Positions 22,870 through 32,041 of a DNA stretch of 64,000 nt are shown here, piece by piece. The position numbers and the translations under genes were made by a program. The stretch is from positions 22,887,020-22,951,019 of the forward strand of contig NC_092362.1 in NCBI RefSeq assembly GCF_030848805.1, read 5' to 3'. Position 1 is the stretch's first letter; every line of letters starts with the position of its first letter. This DNA is from Temnothorax longispinosus. Its lineage: Eukaryota > Arthropoda > Insecta > Hymenoptera > Formicidae. The notes beneath the pieces are model-generated. The model was not told the DNA's origin. It ran no database searches and was given only the letters and a program-made list of their open reading frames with translations.

Positions 22870-24746
22870 ATGTCAGACTGGGATACCGCGCCTATCACTC
22901 TCCGTAAACGCGCTCCGAAGTCGTCCACGCTGAAAACTGAGAAGGTAACCAATGTAGCTCGTGTACGTACGTGGTCCGCCGCGGCTGGTCAGCCGCCGCG
23001 TACAATAGGTATTTGCGCCGCGCGATTGTGTAACCGGATTGTGTTTGTTTACAGGCGGTTAACGACGCTCGGCGACAGGGCTACGCCGTGGAGACGCAGG
23101 CGAAGTGTGAGTAGCACGAGTCCGACTCTCCCCCTCGCCGGGTGATTTTGCATATTCTTTTCGCGACTGTTCCTGTCGCGACATAAACAAAGTCTGCGTA
23201 CCGAGCGAACGATTCTGCGTACTCTCTTATCTATGATAAGAGGAACCGAGTTACATCACGGTTTCATAAGGGGAAAAGGTGCTGAAAGATTTGTGTCAAA
23301 AACTGGAGCAATCAGTTGGAGACAATGATAAGATTTGTCTTATTCCAAACAATCTTTAAAAAAACAGTTCCACTGAACTGCGAATTGTAAAAATGCTAAT
23401 TATCATGTTTTTATTTCCTTTCTTAAGAATGCCAAGGAATGAAAGTATTAGCACGGTTGCAGTAAAAAAAGTGCACGTAATCCGCATTATTGTATCATAT
23501 TGAGAGTCATAGGTAAAAAGTTCAAAGTAATTTAAAAGCATTTTGATGCGTTAATGTTAATGTACCTATAGAATATATGTAAATATTATGTATATAGGTT
23601 ATCTATTTCAGGAAGTATGTATAATAATTTATCAATATACTACATAAATTATATTATAATAGAAAGAGACAGCATCGTAGATTTTTCATTAAGCAATATT
23701 TTAAATGACACGCGGTTTCTATAGATATAGAATAATAATATTTTAAAAGTGTCTTGCCGCAAACATATGTTGTCTTACTATTTTTTCCTGATAATATTTT
23801 ATCGAAAATACAATAATTTTGAAACAGAAAAATAATACCATAATTAAATGAAGAGAAGTGCCATCTTCGGTCGGATCTTTGTAGTCTAATAACATTTTAT
23901 ATGAGATATAATGTTTTATATACTTTTTTCCACTCACTGCTCGCCAATTGTTTGTCGGTCTTGAAACAGTTTTGTTGGTCTAATTAATACACGTAATTAA
24001 GGGTCGGTTGTTCCAACCTGTTGGTAAACTAACTAATAGTTAAATCATATATGTGTCTTTGTTTTTTCTTCAAATTAAACAAGATAGACATATGATTTAA
24101 CTATTAGTTAGTTCACCAATAGGTTGGAACAACCAGTCCTAAATCAATAATTAATTTAACTCCTTGATGTTTATCTTGATCAATAAGCATCCTTCAAAAC
24201 TATTGTACAAAGAACTTATTGCGGAAATATCACCCCAGCCAGGGTTCGTACCTACCTGCCTGCACTTCCTTCCAATTCGTGACGGGCATCTTTGCCAATT
24301 CGACCACTGAGGCAAATAATGTTTCTGACTAGGGGGTGGTGGTGCGAACAGACAACATGTGACGACAAAGAACACGGCCAAATTGGATCGTGAGACAGAG
24401 GAATTGAAGCATGATCACGTTCCACTCGAACTCGGCAAACTTATCCAGCAAGGACGACAGAGCAAAGGAATGTCGCAAAAAGATCTGGCTACGGTAAAGT
24501 ATTTGTGTCATACAATTTCATCAAACCACTTATTAATAGAGGAGAATAAAGCACGAATATTTTTATTTATTTTCAATGTGCTTCTTACAGAAAGTAAACG
24601 AGAAGGCGCAAGTCATCAATGACTACGAGGCGGGACGTGGAATACCGAACCAGATGGTGATCGGCAAAATTGAGCGAGTACTCGGAATCAAATTGCGCGG
24701 TAAAGATCGTGGCAAACCGATGACAGCCCCCGGGACGAAGAAGTGA
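22870..24746 (+). CDS. mbf1: Multiprotein bridging factor 1 (EDF1)
   Basis: MBF1/EDF1 is a coactivator that bridges bZIP or nuclear-receptor activators and TBP; it also acts on collided ribosomes. Four exons: 22870-22944, 23055-23106, 24333-24493 and 24591-24746. They total 444 nt, or 147 residues, the standard length. The start MSDWDTAPITLRKRAP is the family N-terminus. Residues from about 43 read WGGGANRQHVTTKNTAKLDR. The helix-turn-helix (Cro/C1-type) domain follows, with LIQQGRQSKGMSQKDLATKV and INDYEAGRGIPNQ, ending in KLRGKDRGKP. Exon 3 is placed at acceptor GACTAG|GG because this alone restores the tryptophan codon split across the junction. Intron 2 hosts a fold-back element and a tRNA-like SINE fragment. 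Confidence 0.96.
24000..24141. repeat. Fold-back element in mbf1 intron 2
   Basis: Left arm GGTCGGTTGTTCCAACCTGT and right arm AGGTTGGAACAACCAGTCC are reverse complements. Further inward, AACTAATAGTTAAATCATAT and its complement match as well. The arms are about 50 bases around a 35-base loop. TTAA stands just before the left end. Confidence 0.85.
24228..24318 (-). repeat. tRNA-like SINE fragment in mbf1 intron 2
   Basis: On the minus strand the sequence TTGCCTCAGTGGTCGAATTGG opens like a tRNA. It holds a full match to the pol III A-box consensus (TGGTCGAATTGG, 24306-24295). About 45 bases further on there is a B-box with one mismatch (GGTACGAACCC, 24252-24242). It does not fold into a complete canonical tRNA by eye, so a SINE head or tRNA relic is more likely than a working tRNA gene. 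Confidence 0.55.
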
Positions 24747-24937
24747 ATCTCGGGGGGAAGCAATGTCTATCTTTCGATCCTTATATACTGTTCCCAAGGA
24801 AGAACTATGAGAAGGAAGACGGTAGAATGGAACGCAACAAAAAAAGAAACAAACCCCTACCCTCTTTTCCTTTGGTTATATGGATATTGTGAAAATGGTA
24901 AAAAATGGGTTATAATTAACTTGTCTTTATGTATGAA

Positions 24938-24943
24938 ATAAAA
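24938..24943 (+). terminator. Poly(A) signal of mbf1
   Basis: AATAAA lies about 190 bases after the mbf1 stop codon. Confidence 0.5.
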
Positions 24944-25478
24944 AGAAACATATTTTAGGATATCACGAATACGTACGGAGTAATATACGATTACATACGG
25001 TGCATACAGTAACATAGCGTATAACGTTAAACAAGGCTTATTGAGTTACCTTCGCGCGTAAATCGTTTGTTATAGATTTTTAAGTGTACATTACCAATGC
25101 TAATCATGAAATAAAAGCGAAACGTATGTTTGAGTGGCAGAATAAAATTTTTAATTTATGTTGAAGTATTAGGTATTTGTTCTGAATGAGAGCATCACAA
25201 AGATTTATTAAAAATTTATAAAATAAATATAGATAAGATTTTCACGCTCATATATTAAGTGGAAAATGTAGTTTATAAATATATATATAAAAAAAAAAAC
25301 GTTTCAAGTATCGCTTACGTGTATTTATATATTTCAGATTATCATGTATGCAATTTCAATATGTGCATTCAAGATCTATTACAAAAAAATGATTAGATTC
25401 TCTCTCTCCGTGTTACCTTCTTCAAAGAATGTTTGAAAGAGAAAGAATTTAGTGACAGTGTCGGAATATTCAAATAAC

Positions 25479-25484
25479 TTTATT
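25479..25484 (-). terminator. Poly(A) signal of PSMB1
   Basis: TTTATT on the plus strand reads AATAAA on the minus strand, 35 bases after the PSMB1 stop codon. Confidence 0.55.
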
Positions 25485-25518
25485 TGCGCAGATATATTAT
25501 AAATGCTTTCTTTCCCCA

Positions 25519-26687
25519 TTAGTCCTTTCTCAGAGCAAAACTGGTGTCTTTTATTCCATCCTTGGTAATAATTTTGATGGTTATTCCATCACCTGTGTAT
25601 ATATCTCTCTCAGCCGCAGAAGTAAAAACGTCTTTCAAGATTGCTACAGCTTTTTCTTGAGTCAGGGGCGTAGGAGTAACGCCTTCTTGGTTCTTGTAGC
25701 CAATCTAGAAGATATAAAATTATAAGTTGCAGTATCAATCATGTAACTCCCTTTTCTTAAACGTTTCACATTGTATAAAGACAATTTATATGTATATATT
25801 AGAGATTAAAATATATGTATATATACCTGATTATCGAGGAGTGGTTGCAAAAGTGCGCCGGCTGAACCACCAGCCCTATATGTAGTTTTCTCGCAATGCC
25901 CAATTGGATCATAACTATATATACAGCCTTTCCCGTTCTCATCTAATCCAGCAAGTATATTACTGACGTAATAAGGAAAGAATCTTTTGTGATACAGCAT
26001 TATCGACAGCATTTGTGCCGCTGCTGGTGTCGTCATTTCCTTTTGATGTTCATGTTTATACATCTGAAGCAAGACAACTGTTTATACATACTGTCTGACA
26101 ATTTAATATGTATATTGTACGATATCATATAATTATACTTTACTATTTTCCAATCCTAATCTACATGGTTCGGAAGTGCAAAGTTTATACCTGCATGCGA
26201 GCGGTTAGAAGACGGGTTAGCGTCAAGGTGTCGCACCAGCAGCCGGAGCATCCCAAGATAGTGGTGTCCGACAAGCGGAACAATTTATCCTGTTCCCGAG
26301 TGTAGATGGAGAATCCGGTGCTGAGACGCGTGTCCGCGGCTATGACGCAGAAATCTTCCCCAGCGAGAGCCACCACACTCCTGGAAGATGAGACAGAATC
26401 TTTACAGTTTTGTGAACTTCTCAAGTACTCCATAAGTATATAAAGAATATGAAGCTTGTAGAAACAAAGAAGTGTCAGAAAGTGAAAATCAGGAATACCG
26501 ATCAACCGTAGGAATGTATAAATGACTGTCCTTCAGTCGTGATGCTCGAAATCAATAGAGGTATAGGTTACTTTCACTCGACCTACCCTCCGTTGTCGGA
26601 GTACGGGCTGAAGCTCACTTTTCTTGCTCCCTGCACCTCGTAATCGGGTAAACGTCCTTTCCCGGTTTCTGTCAACAGATCCATCAT
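25519..26687 (-). CDS. Prosbeta6: Proteasome subunit beta type-1 (beta-6)
   Basis: This is a structural, non-proteolytic beta subunit (PSMB1, beta-6) of the 20S proteasome core. Four minus-strand exons: 26687-26587, 26380-26191, 26063-25827 and 25704-25519. They total 714 nt, or 237 residues, the usual length. The propeptide ends SPYSDNGG, then the mature fold begins SVVALAGEDFCVIAADTRLS. Other family signatures are GFSIYTRE, FFPYYVSNILAGLDENGKG, YSYDPIGHCEKTTYRAGG, LLQPLLDNQ and the C-terminal AAERDIYTGD. The residue after the GG is serine where human PSMB1 has threonine; this subunit is not catalytic, so no loss is implied. Two consecutive ATGs stand at the start; the first (26687) is used. 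Confidence 0.96.
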
Positions 26688-26867
26688 GCTTGGTTCGTTA
26701 AAGTGTTCCGAATGCAATTGCGCGAGATCGAATGACACCGAATGACACTACAGTTTCCTTGCAACAGCGCAGGCTGCGCAGCGTAACATCGGACGGCAAA
26801 ACAGTCACGGCGGATTCACGCGTATTCGTAATTCCATTCGTCATCGCCATGTTTAAAGTGAGGCGGG

Positions 26868-27021
26868 ATAAAGCGGGGAGCACACACTTCTGCATAACGC
26901 ATAATGCGTAAGCATAAGAAAATTGATTGGGTCATACACATGTGCATAAAAAAATAGACCAATCAATTTTCTTATGCTTACGCATTATGCGTTATGCAGA
27001 AGTGTGTGCTCCCCGCTTATC
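26868..27021. mobile_element. Perfect fold-back element, AAGCGGGGAG ends
   Basis: It starts ATAAAGCGGGGAGCACACAC and ends in its near-exact reverse complement. The arms are about 60 bases with no obvious mismatch and the loop is about 25 bases. The inner ends read GATTGG and CCAATC. It lies about 180 bases upstream of the PSMB1 start codon. Confidence 0.9.
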
Positions 27022-27167
27022 TATCCAGATAAACTTGCATAGCGCATAAAAACATAAGCATAAGAAAATTGATTGGTCTATATACATGAGCATAAGGAAA
27101 TAGACCAATCCGTTTCTTTATGCATAGGTGCATATGCATAAAGAAACGGATTGGTCTATTTCCTCAA
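27022..27167. repeat. One arm of a second fold-back family plus a complete hairpin
   Basis: 27022-27080 (CCAGATAAACTTGCATAGCG and onward) resembles the left arm of the element at 54451-54570 but lacks its partner here. A hairpin follows at 27094-27167 (AAGGAAATAGACCAATCCGT against ACGGATTGGTCTATTTCCT). It looks like a mosaic of two insertions. Confidence 0.7.
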
Positions 27168-27398
27168 GCCCGGTGTCCACGATGCAAGAACTGTGTTCAA
27201 GTTTCGGTTTAAAACCCGGTGCCACAATGCAAGAACTGTGTCCAAGTTTCGATTTAAGCCAATCAACTTGCAGCTCTTACAGAAAAGTAGCAGTTTCATT
27301 GGCTTAAACCGAAACTTGGACACAGTTCTTGCATCGTGGACACTGGGCTTTAAACCAAAACTTGGACACAGTTCTTGCATGGTGGACACCGGGCTTTA
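27165..27398. repeat. Four-armed palindrome, AAGCCCGGTG family
   Basis: Two forward arms (about 27165-27210 and 27213-27256) carry CCGGTGTCCACGATGCAAGA-type sequence. Two inverted arms (about 27303-27350 and 27351-27397) mirror them around a loop starting AGCCAATCAACTTGC. The double arms suggest insertion of one copy within or beside another. The open frames here are by-products of the palindrome. Confidence 0.8.
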
Positions 27399-27555
27399 GA
27401 CAACGTAATGTACTAATAGGTTTGTTCGCGTTGCTTAAATCTCCAAACATTTTTGCACTTGAAATGAGATAAATAAATATTCGGCCGTTGGAGAGAGAGA
27501 AAGCGAAGATGCTGAGTGCAAAAAGTGCAAGCAACGCGAATGGAGTGAATGTTAC

Positions 27556-28186
27556 TTAAGGCCATTGCACGTAAAGGCTGATTTATAGAGGCCGTAACCG
27601 TTGATTTAAGCCATAATCTTTAAGAAATTGACCAATCACAGTCAAATGTGAGAAGAACAATCGACTGTGATTGGTCAATTTCTTAAGCCCGGTGTTTACG
27701 ATGCGAGAACTGTGTCCAAGTTTCGGTTTAAGCCAATGAAACTGCTACTTTTCTGTAAGAGCTGCATGTTGATTGGCTTAAATCGAAACTTGGACACAGT
27801 TCTTGCATCGTGGACACCGGGCTTAAAGATTACGGCTTAAATCAACGGTTACGGCCTCTATAAATCAGTCTTAAGGCCCCGGACACACACTTTTTCGTAA
27901 CAGTAACAGTAGGATTTCGACCAATCGTGTTACTCAATTCGGGAACGTATGGCCGTACGTTTTCGAATCGAGCAACGCGATTGGTCGAAATCCTACTGTT
28001 ACGTTCTACGGAAAGTGTGTGTGGCCAGCTTAACAAAGTTTTAGTCATAATCGTAAGGCCGTAAGAAAATAGACCAATCACAGTCGATTATTCTTCTTGA
28101 GCTCGAAGAATAATCGAGTGTGATTGATCTATTTTCTTATGGCCTTACAATTATGACTAAAACTTTGTTACGTGCAATGGCCTTTA
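27556..28186. mobile_element. Nested fold-back composite (element in element)
   Basis: The outer arms are TTAAGGCCATTGCACGTAA (27556) and TTACGTGCAATGGCC (28168). Inside lie, in order, a second palindrome (27575-27873), a TTAA-bounded copy of the CACACACTTT family (27878-28032) and another hairpin (28033-28169). The second palindrome itself holds a CCAATCACAG hairpin and an AAGCCCGGTG element (27686-27826). No coding capacity was seen. Confidence 0.8.
27878..28032. mobile_element. GGCCACACACTTTTTCG fold-back element, copy 1
   Basis: The arms read CACACACTTTTTCGTAACAG and the partial complement CTACGGAAAGTGTGTGTGG. The inner ends are TTTCGACCAATCG and CGATTGGTCGAAA. TTAA flanks both sides. 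It is nearly identical to the copy at 30598-30756. Confidence 0.85.
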
Positions 28187-28703
28187 CAAAGTTAGCTACA
28201 AAACGACATACAGAATACCGAAAATACCGAAATACACAATCATCCATGACCTGCACATGCGCGCATAGGCAAAGATAGAAGGGGCCCACATGCAGCGTTC
28301 TCTTTCTATTCCTCTATCGCTTTTTCAGCTCGCTTGCGCACTCTATTCTTATATCTCTATGGCGACTTCCGCCGGCTTCAGAAAGGAATGGACGCTCTCA
28401 GTAAAAGTCGCGCTTGAGTCGTGGACGTGTTCGAACACGTGTTTTGTCCTGAATAAATTTTGGAAGATTGCTGATGCAATTACAATTTCCACTCAGACTT
28501 CCAGTAATTTCTACTCAGATTTCGCTACGCAATCAGTGATTCAGACTGTTAAACAAACAGTGGCAAATCTGGCCGTATTGTCTGCTGAAAAGCGGCAGGA
28601 GCCAATATAAAAATAGGAAGAAGAAGGAGCAAGGGGCGTTTCGCGCTTTTCATCATTGAAAATATATAATTTTCGTTCACGGAGCAGCACGAAGAAATAC
28701 AAA

Positions 28704-29800
28704 ATGCAGTCATATATGTGGACCAACACACATGTAAGTGATGTTTTCTAACCTAGCTTGTGTGCGTGTGTATGTGTACTTGTATAACTGTTAAATAAAA
28801 AAAAATTCTTTGTTTTCAGTTTGACATATTAAAAGCAGCTGTAGCGAAATATGGCAAACACCAGTGGGGCCGTGTTGCCACACTGTTACCCGGGCATAAT
28901 GCCATGATGTGTGAGGCACGCTGGCACCAATTGCAATTACTGTGAGTAACATCAGGCGTTCTATTCGAGTAGAACAATCCGCAGTGATTAATATACTTGT
29001 ACTAATTGCATTGAATTATTTCAGTGAACAAGCGCAAAAGGAAGAAGAAGCAAGACCAGACCCTAAAGATATGGATCAAGATGGTAGGTTGAAAACTATC
29101 GTTAATAACACATTTTACAGTAGAACTAATTATACTTTATAAACTGTATGCAGTGTCCATCGTAACGGTCCCCACGATATTTGAAACTCTTTCGACAGTT
29201 AAGAAAAAAATTGTAAGGTGTTATACTTTGAGATTTACCAGTAGCAGTTATAGTACTTATAAGCTCTGACTAGAAATGTAAACACTGAAAGTTGTCTGGG
29301 AACAATGTTCGCCTTATAAATACATCATATTAGTATTTTTTAAGCCTTCTTTTGAATTAGATATTAATTGTTTGATATTAAATATCAATAGAAGTCACAT
29401 TTCTGATAGTGTGTAAAGTCCCCTACAATATCATGAAGGAAAAGGAGCATGGTGCCATTTAAAAAATTCAAGATAATGATTTTTTATATAAAAAAAATTT
29501 GTTTTCCAATTTTCTTTTATTTGCAGTTGTAGCTTACACGAAACAGATGAATGTTTACCTTACAATCTTTTTTTTTTTTTTTTTTAAACGTTGAAAGTAT
29601 CTTGAAAATCGTGTGGACCATTAGGATGAATACTCTGTATTTTTAAAATTGTATATTTGCACAACGTACGTAAGTTTCTAATAATATTGTGTTTCTTCAC
29701 AGAATTGGAGATGTTGCAGATATTTGTTCGAGATGTTGGAGATGTCGGAGATGTCGTCGCCAGGGTCACGCGCCAGGCTGGCAAATTATGTATTCGATAA
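28704..29800 (+). CDS. Truncated Cdc5-like (Myb domain) gene or pseudogene
   Basis: CDC5L is a Myb-repeat component of the Prp19 complex of the spliceosome. Four exons can be spliced in phase: 28704-28733, 28820-28941, 29025-29083 and 29703-29800 (309 nt, 102 residues; CDC5L has about 800). MWTNTHFDILKAAVAKYGKH resembles the CDC5L segment around the first Myb repeat, and QWGRVATLL continues it. The next part, ARPDPKDMDQDELEML, matches CDC5L sequence that normally lies well beyond the second Myb repeat. The second Myb repeat and everything after ELEML are missing. The tail (with repeated GDV) is unrelated. The splice signals are intact. This could be an internally deleted duplicate, still transcribed or not. 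I favour a decayed paralog. Confidence 0.65.
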
Positions 29801-30187
29801 CGTTTAATTATTAATTCAGTTTCAAATAATATTTTTTATGTTCTCTAAAGATAATAAAATATATACATAAAAAGCTGACATTAACAATTTTCACTGGTTT
29901 CTGGTCAAAAAATCCCGAAAAAAAGCGCATTTTACTCCCTCAATGTATATAAGTAATTATATATTATATATTTTTCTTAAATTAATTAATTGTCTTATAT
30001 GATATGCTGTTAAAATATTTTTTTAATAATGTATAATCAATTACTTTGAATTCTGTTAAACATCCAAATACTCAAATGTCACGTCGAACAGAACTGTAGC
30101 CGTTGTATTTTCACACAACGCGGAAAAATAAATGGAGAATTCACATCGCGTTACAGCGGCCACCGGAAGTCATGTCCCGTCCTGATG

Positions 30188-30292
30188 CTGCACCCTGAGA
30201 AAGTGGACATAGCACGGACACAAACCCATGTACCGTTACCGAGCGAAACGGACGTAGTTAACGGTTAACGTTCAACTTTCTCAGGGGGCAGG
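30188..30292. repeat. Short fold-back element
   Basis: The ends CTGCACCCTGAGAAAGT and ACTTTCTCAGGGGGCAG are near reverse complements. The inner part contains CGTTACC and GGTTAACG words that also pair. It has no coding capacity. Confidence 0.6.
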
Positions 30293-30301
30293 CAACGTCT
30301 T

Positions 30302-30426
30302 AAGCTGGCCACACACACTTTCCGTAGAACGTAACAGTAAAATTTCGACCAATCGCGTTACTCGATTCGGGAACGTACGGCCGAATCCTACTGTTACTGT
30401 TACGAAAAAGTGTGTGTCCGGGGCCT
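30302..30426. mobile_element. GGCCACACACTTTTTCG fold-back element, deleted copy
   Basis: It shares both ends with the copies at 27878 and 30598 but lacks about 35 internal bases, including the right-hand ATTGGTCG word. It is flanked by TTAA on each side. Confidence 0.8.
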
Positions 30427-30443
30427 TAAAGGTGATCCTAAGG

Positions 30444-30785
30444 GCCTAAGCAGAATGGCTGTCTTAGGGCCTCTTGGCACATAAAAAAACTTAAGCAGTA
30501 AGAAATCAACGGTATGGATTCGCTACCGCTTAGGGCCGTGCCTTAAGTTCTTGACTGTGATTGGCTGATTTGCTTACTGCTTGAGTTTTACTGTTTAAAG
30601 CTGGCCACACACACTTTTTCGTAACAGTAACAGTAGGATTTCGACCAATCGTGTTACTCGATTCGGGAACGTACGGCCGTACGTTTTCGAATCGAGCAAC
30701 GCGATTGGTCGAAATCCTACTGTTACTGTTACGAAAAAGTATGTGTGGCCAGCTTTAAGGTTATAAGACAGCCATTCTGCTTAGG
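30444..30785. mobile_element. Composite fold-back element enclosing two others
   Basis: Outer arms GCCTAAGCAGAATGGCTGTC and GACAGCCATTCTGCTTAGGC are exact complements over about 20 bases. Inside are a hairpin (about 30487-30590, AACTTAAGCAGTAAG against CTTACTGCTTGAGTT) and a complete CACACACTTT-family copy (30598-30756). Confidence 0.85.
30598..30756. mobile_element. GGCCACACACTTTTTCG fold-back element, complete copy
   Basis: It is framed by TTAA, with ends AGCTGGCCACACACACTTT and GTATGTGTGGCCAGCT. The inner arms carry GACCAATCG and CGATTGGTC. It lies within the 30444-30785 composite. Confidence 0.9.
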
Positions 30786-30945
30786 CCGAGTTTCCACTGA
30801 GCGCGTCACGCGTCGCGTCGTCACAAGTTAACCAATCAAAACATCCCATTTCATTACATTCTTGTGACGGAATCGAAATGGGATGTTTTGATTGGTTAAC
30901 TTGTGACGACGCGACGCGTGACGCGCTCAGTGGAAACTCAGCCTT
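30785..30945. mobile_element. Fold-back element, GAGTTTCCACTGAGCGCG ends
   Basis: The left arm has GAGTTTCCACTGAGCGCGTC and the right arm GACGCGCTCAGTGGAAACTC in its correct complementary form, apart from one or two mismatches. The arms are about 70 bases. The inner ends read AACCAATCAAAACATCCCAT and its complement. The outer third is very CpG-rich, the inner part AT-rich. Confidence 0.85.
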
Positions 30946-31696
30946 GGCCCTTCCGCGCGATCCGTTCCGCACTCGCCGAGTGCCCGGAGTGCAGAAACTG
31001 CAGGAAAAAAGGCTGCGAACAGTACGAACGCGGCGCGCGGAACGGACCTCGCGATGACAGATCGTTGAACTCGGAATGACCGGCGTGTTCAGGCGACGTT
31101 TTAACCAGTTTTAACATTCGCACGTCGTTGATACGTGGATATTGCCGTTTCCAGCGAGTAAATCGTCGCACGCGAGCGTGATGAACGCGACACGAATTCG
31201 CGCGAAATACATATATGTATCGCACGACGCGAATAAACAGCTCTCCTCCCAGGGCCGTGCGCAGAGAGAGGGAAACCCAGGTTTTCCTGGGTGATTTGAG
31301 TCAGTTCGCGATGTAAATCGAGAGAGGCTCGGTGCAGATAAATCGAATTTGGCAAACAGCGCAAGATAATTTATATTTTACTTTTTTCGATTTGCGCGTT
31401 TATCTGTCGATTTATGCATTTAATTGAATGCCATTATGCAAATCATCCTTCTTTCGCAATGATGCGTCTTTATCGTCGGAAATTGATTTACTCGTAGCTG
31501 CACTCGGCGTCATTTGCAATCTATCATATTTTAATTAGGTTCCGATTAGCCTAATCGAAGATTAAATTGACTGGAAGAATTGCTCGAAGCAAAATTTTTA
31601 TAATAAAATCTGTATAACTTATTGTCAATCTTTGATTGATCAATTGCAATTATACTGACAAATCAATCGCCGATTAAATGTCCATTTCTATTAACG

Positions 31697-31805
31697 CAGA
31701 TTAATTTTAATCTCAGTTTAACTTACTTTTTCTTCCTTTCTGCTTCTAAAGAATTAGAAAAAGATAAAAAATAAGTTAAACCGAGATCAAATAAGTCAAT
31801 CTGAA
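31697..31805. repeat. Imperfect hairpin, TCTCAGTTTAACTTA family
   Basis: CAGATTAATTTTAATCTCAG and AGTTTAACTTACTTTTTC on the left pair loosely with GAAAAAGATAAAAAATAAGTTAAACC on the right. A related sequence occurs near 13496-13590 beside RanGAP1. Confidence 0.55.
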
Positions 31806-32041
31806 TTGGTTGGCCACGTGGCTGCGACACTGGCGACGCCCCTGCCGGCCGGGTCGCTGATTCGACCAGCGTCGTCGCGCTCAGAGACCGGAAGTGACGC
31901 GCGTCGCTTCGTTACGTTTACATTCTGTTCCCGACGTCGCGTTGTGCGGAGCCATTACCCTCGTCCGCGCTAAAGCATCGTGCCATATTCCCACTCGCGC
32001 CCTGAAATTGACCGCGTTCTCGTAGTTTTAAGTGAAATATT

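Larger units (their letters stand above)
24747..25518. other. Convergent 3' region of mbf1 and PSMB1
   Basis: This is the AT-rich spacer between the mbf1 and proteasome genes, with 3' UTR of both. A (TA)n(A)n run lies near 25279-25300. On the minus strand an AATAAA (25484-25479) lies 35 bases beyond the PSMB1 stop. Nothing else was recognised. Confidence 0.65.
29801..32041. other. Intergenic region rich in fold-back elements, upstream of Hrb27C
   Basis: About 30188-30945 is almost wholly fold-back elements (listed separately). 30950-31260 is CpG-rich and of unknown role. 31515-31805 is AT-rich with a hairpin. 31810-32041 is CpG-rich and is taken as the Hrb27C promoter and 5' UTR. No further gene was seen. 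Confidence 0.65.

Noticed and set aside
22271..22952. Overlapping long open frames on both strands upstream of mbf1
   Set aside because: CpG-rich DNA lacks stop codons in many frames at once; the translations are Arg/Pro/Ala-rich with no family match.
24228..24318. Functional tRNA gene
   Set aside because: A and B boxes are present, but I could not form a full cloverleaf with acceptor and anticodon stems by eye, so it is called a SINE or tRNA relic.
27151..27399. Open frames on both strands with repeated peptide words
   Set aside because: They are created by the inverted arms of the AAGCCCGGTG element.
28290..28610. 106-codon open frame upstream of the Cdc5-like gene
   Set aside because: It starts with a hydrophobic stretch but shows no splice link or known similarity; leader or chance sequence is simpler.
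26868..30945. CRISPR-like or satellite array
   Set aside because: The repeats are inverted, unequal and nested, in a eukaryotic intergenic region. There is no regular direct repeat with spacers.
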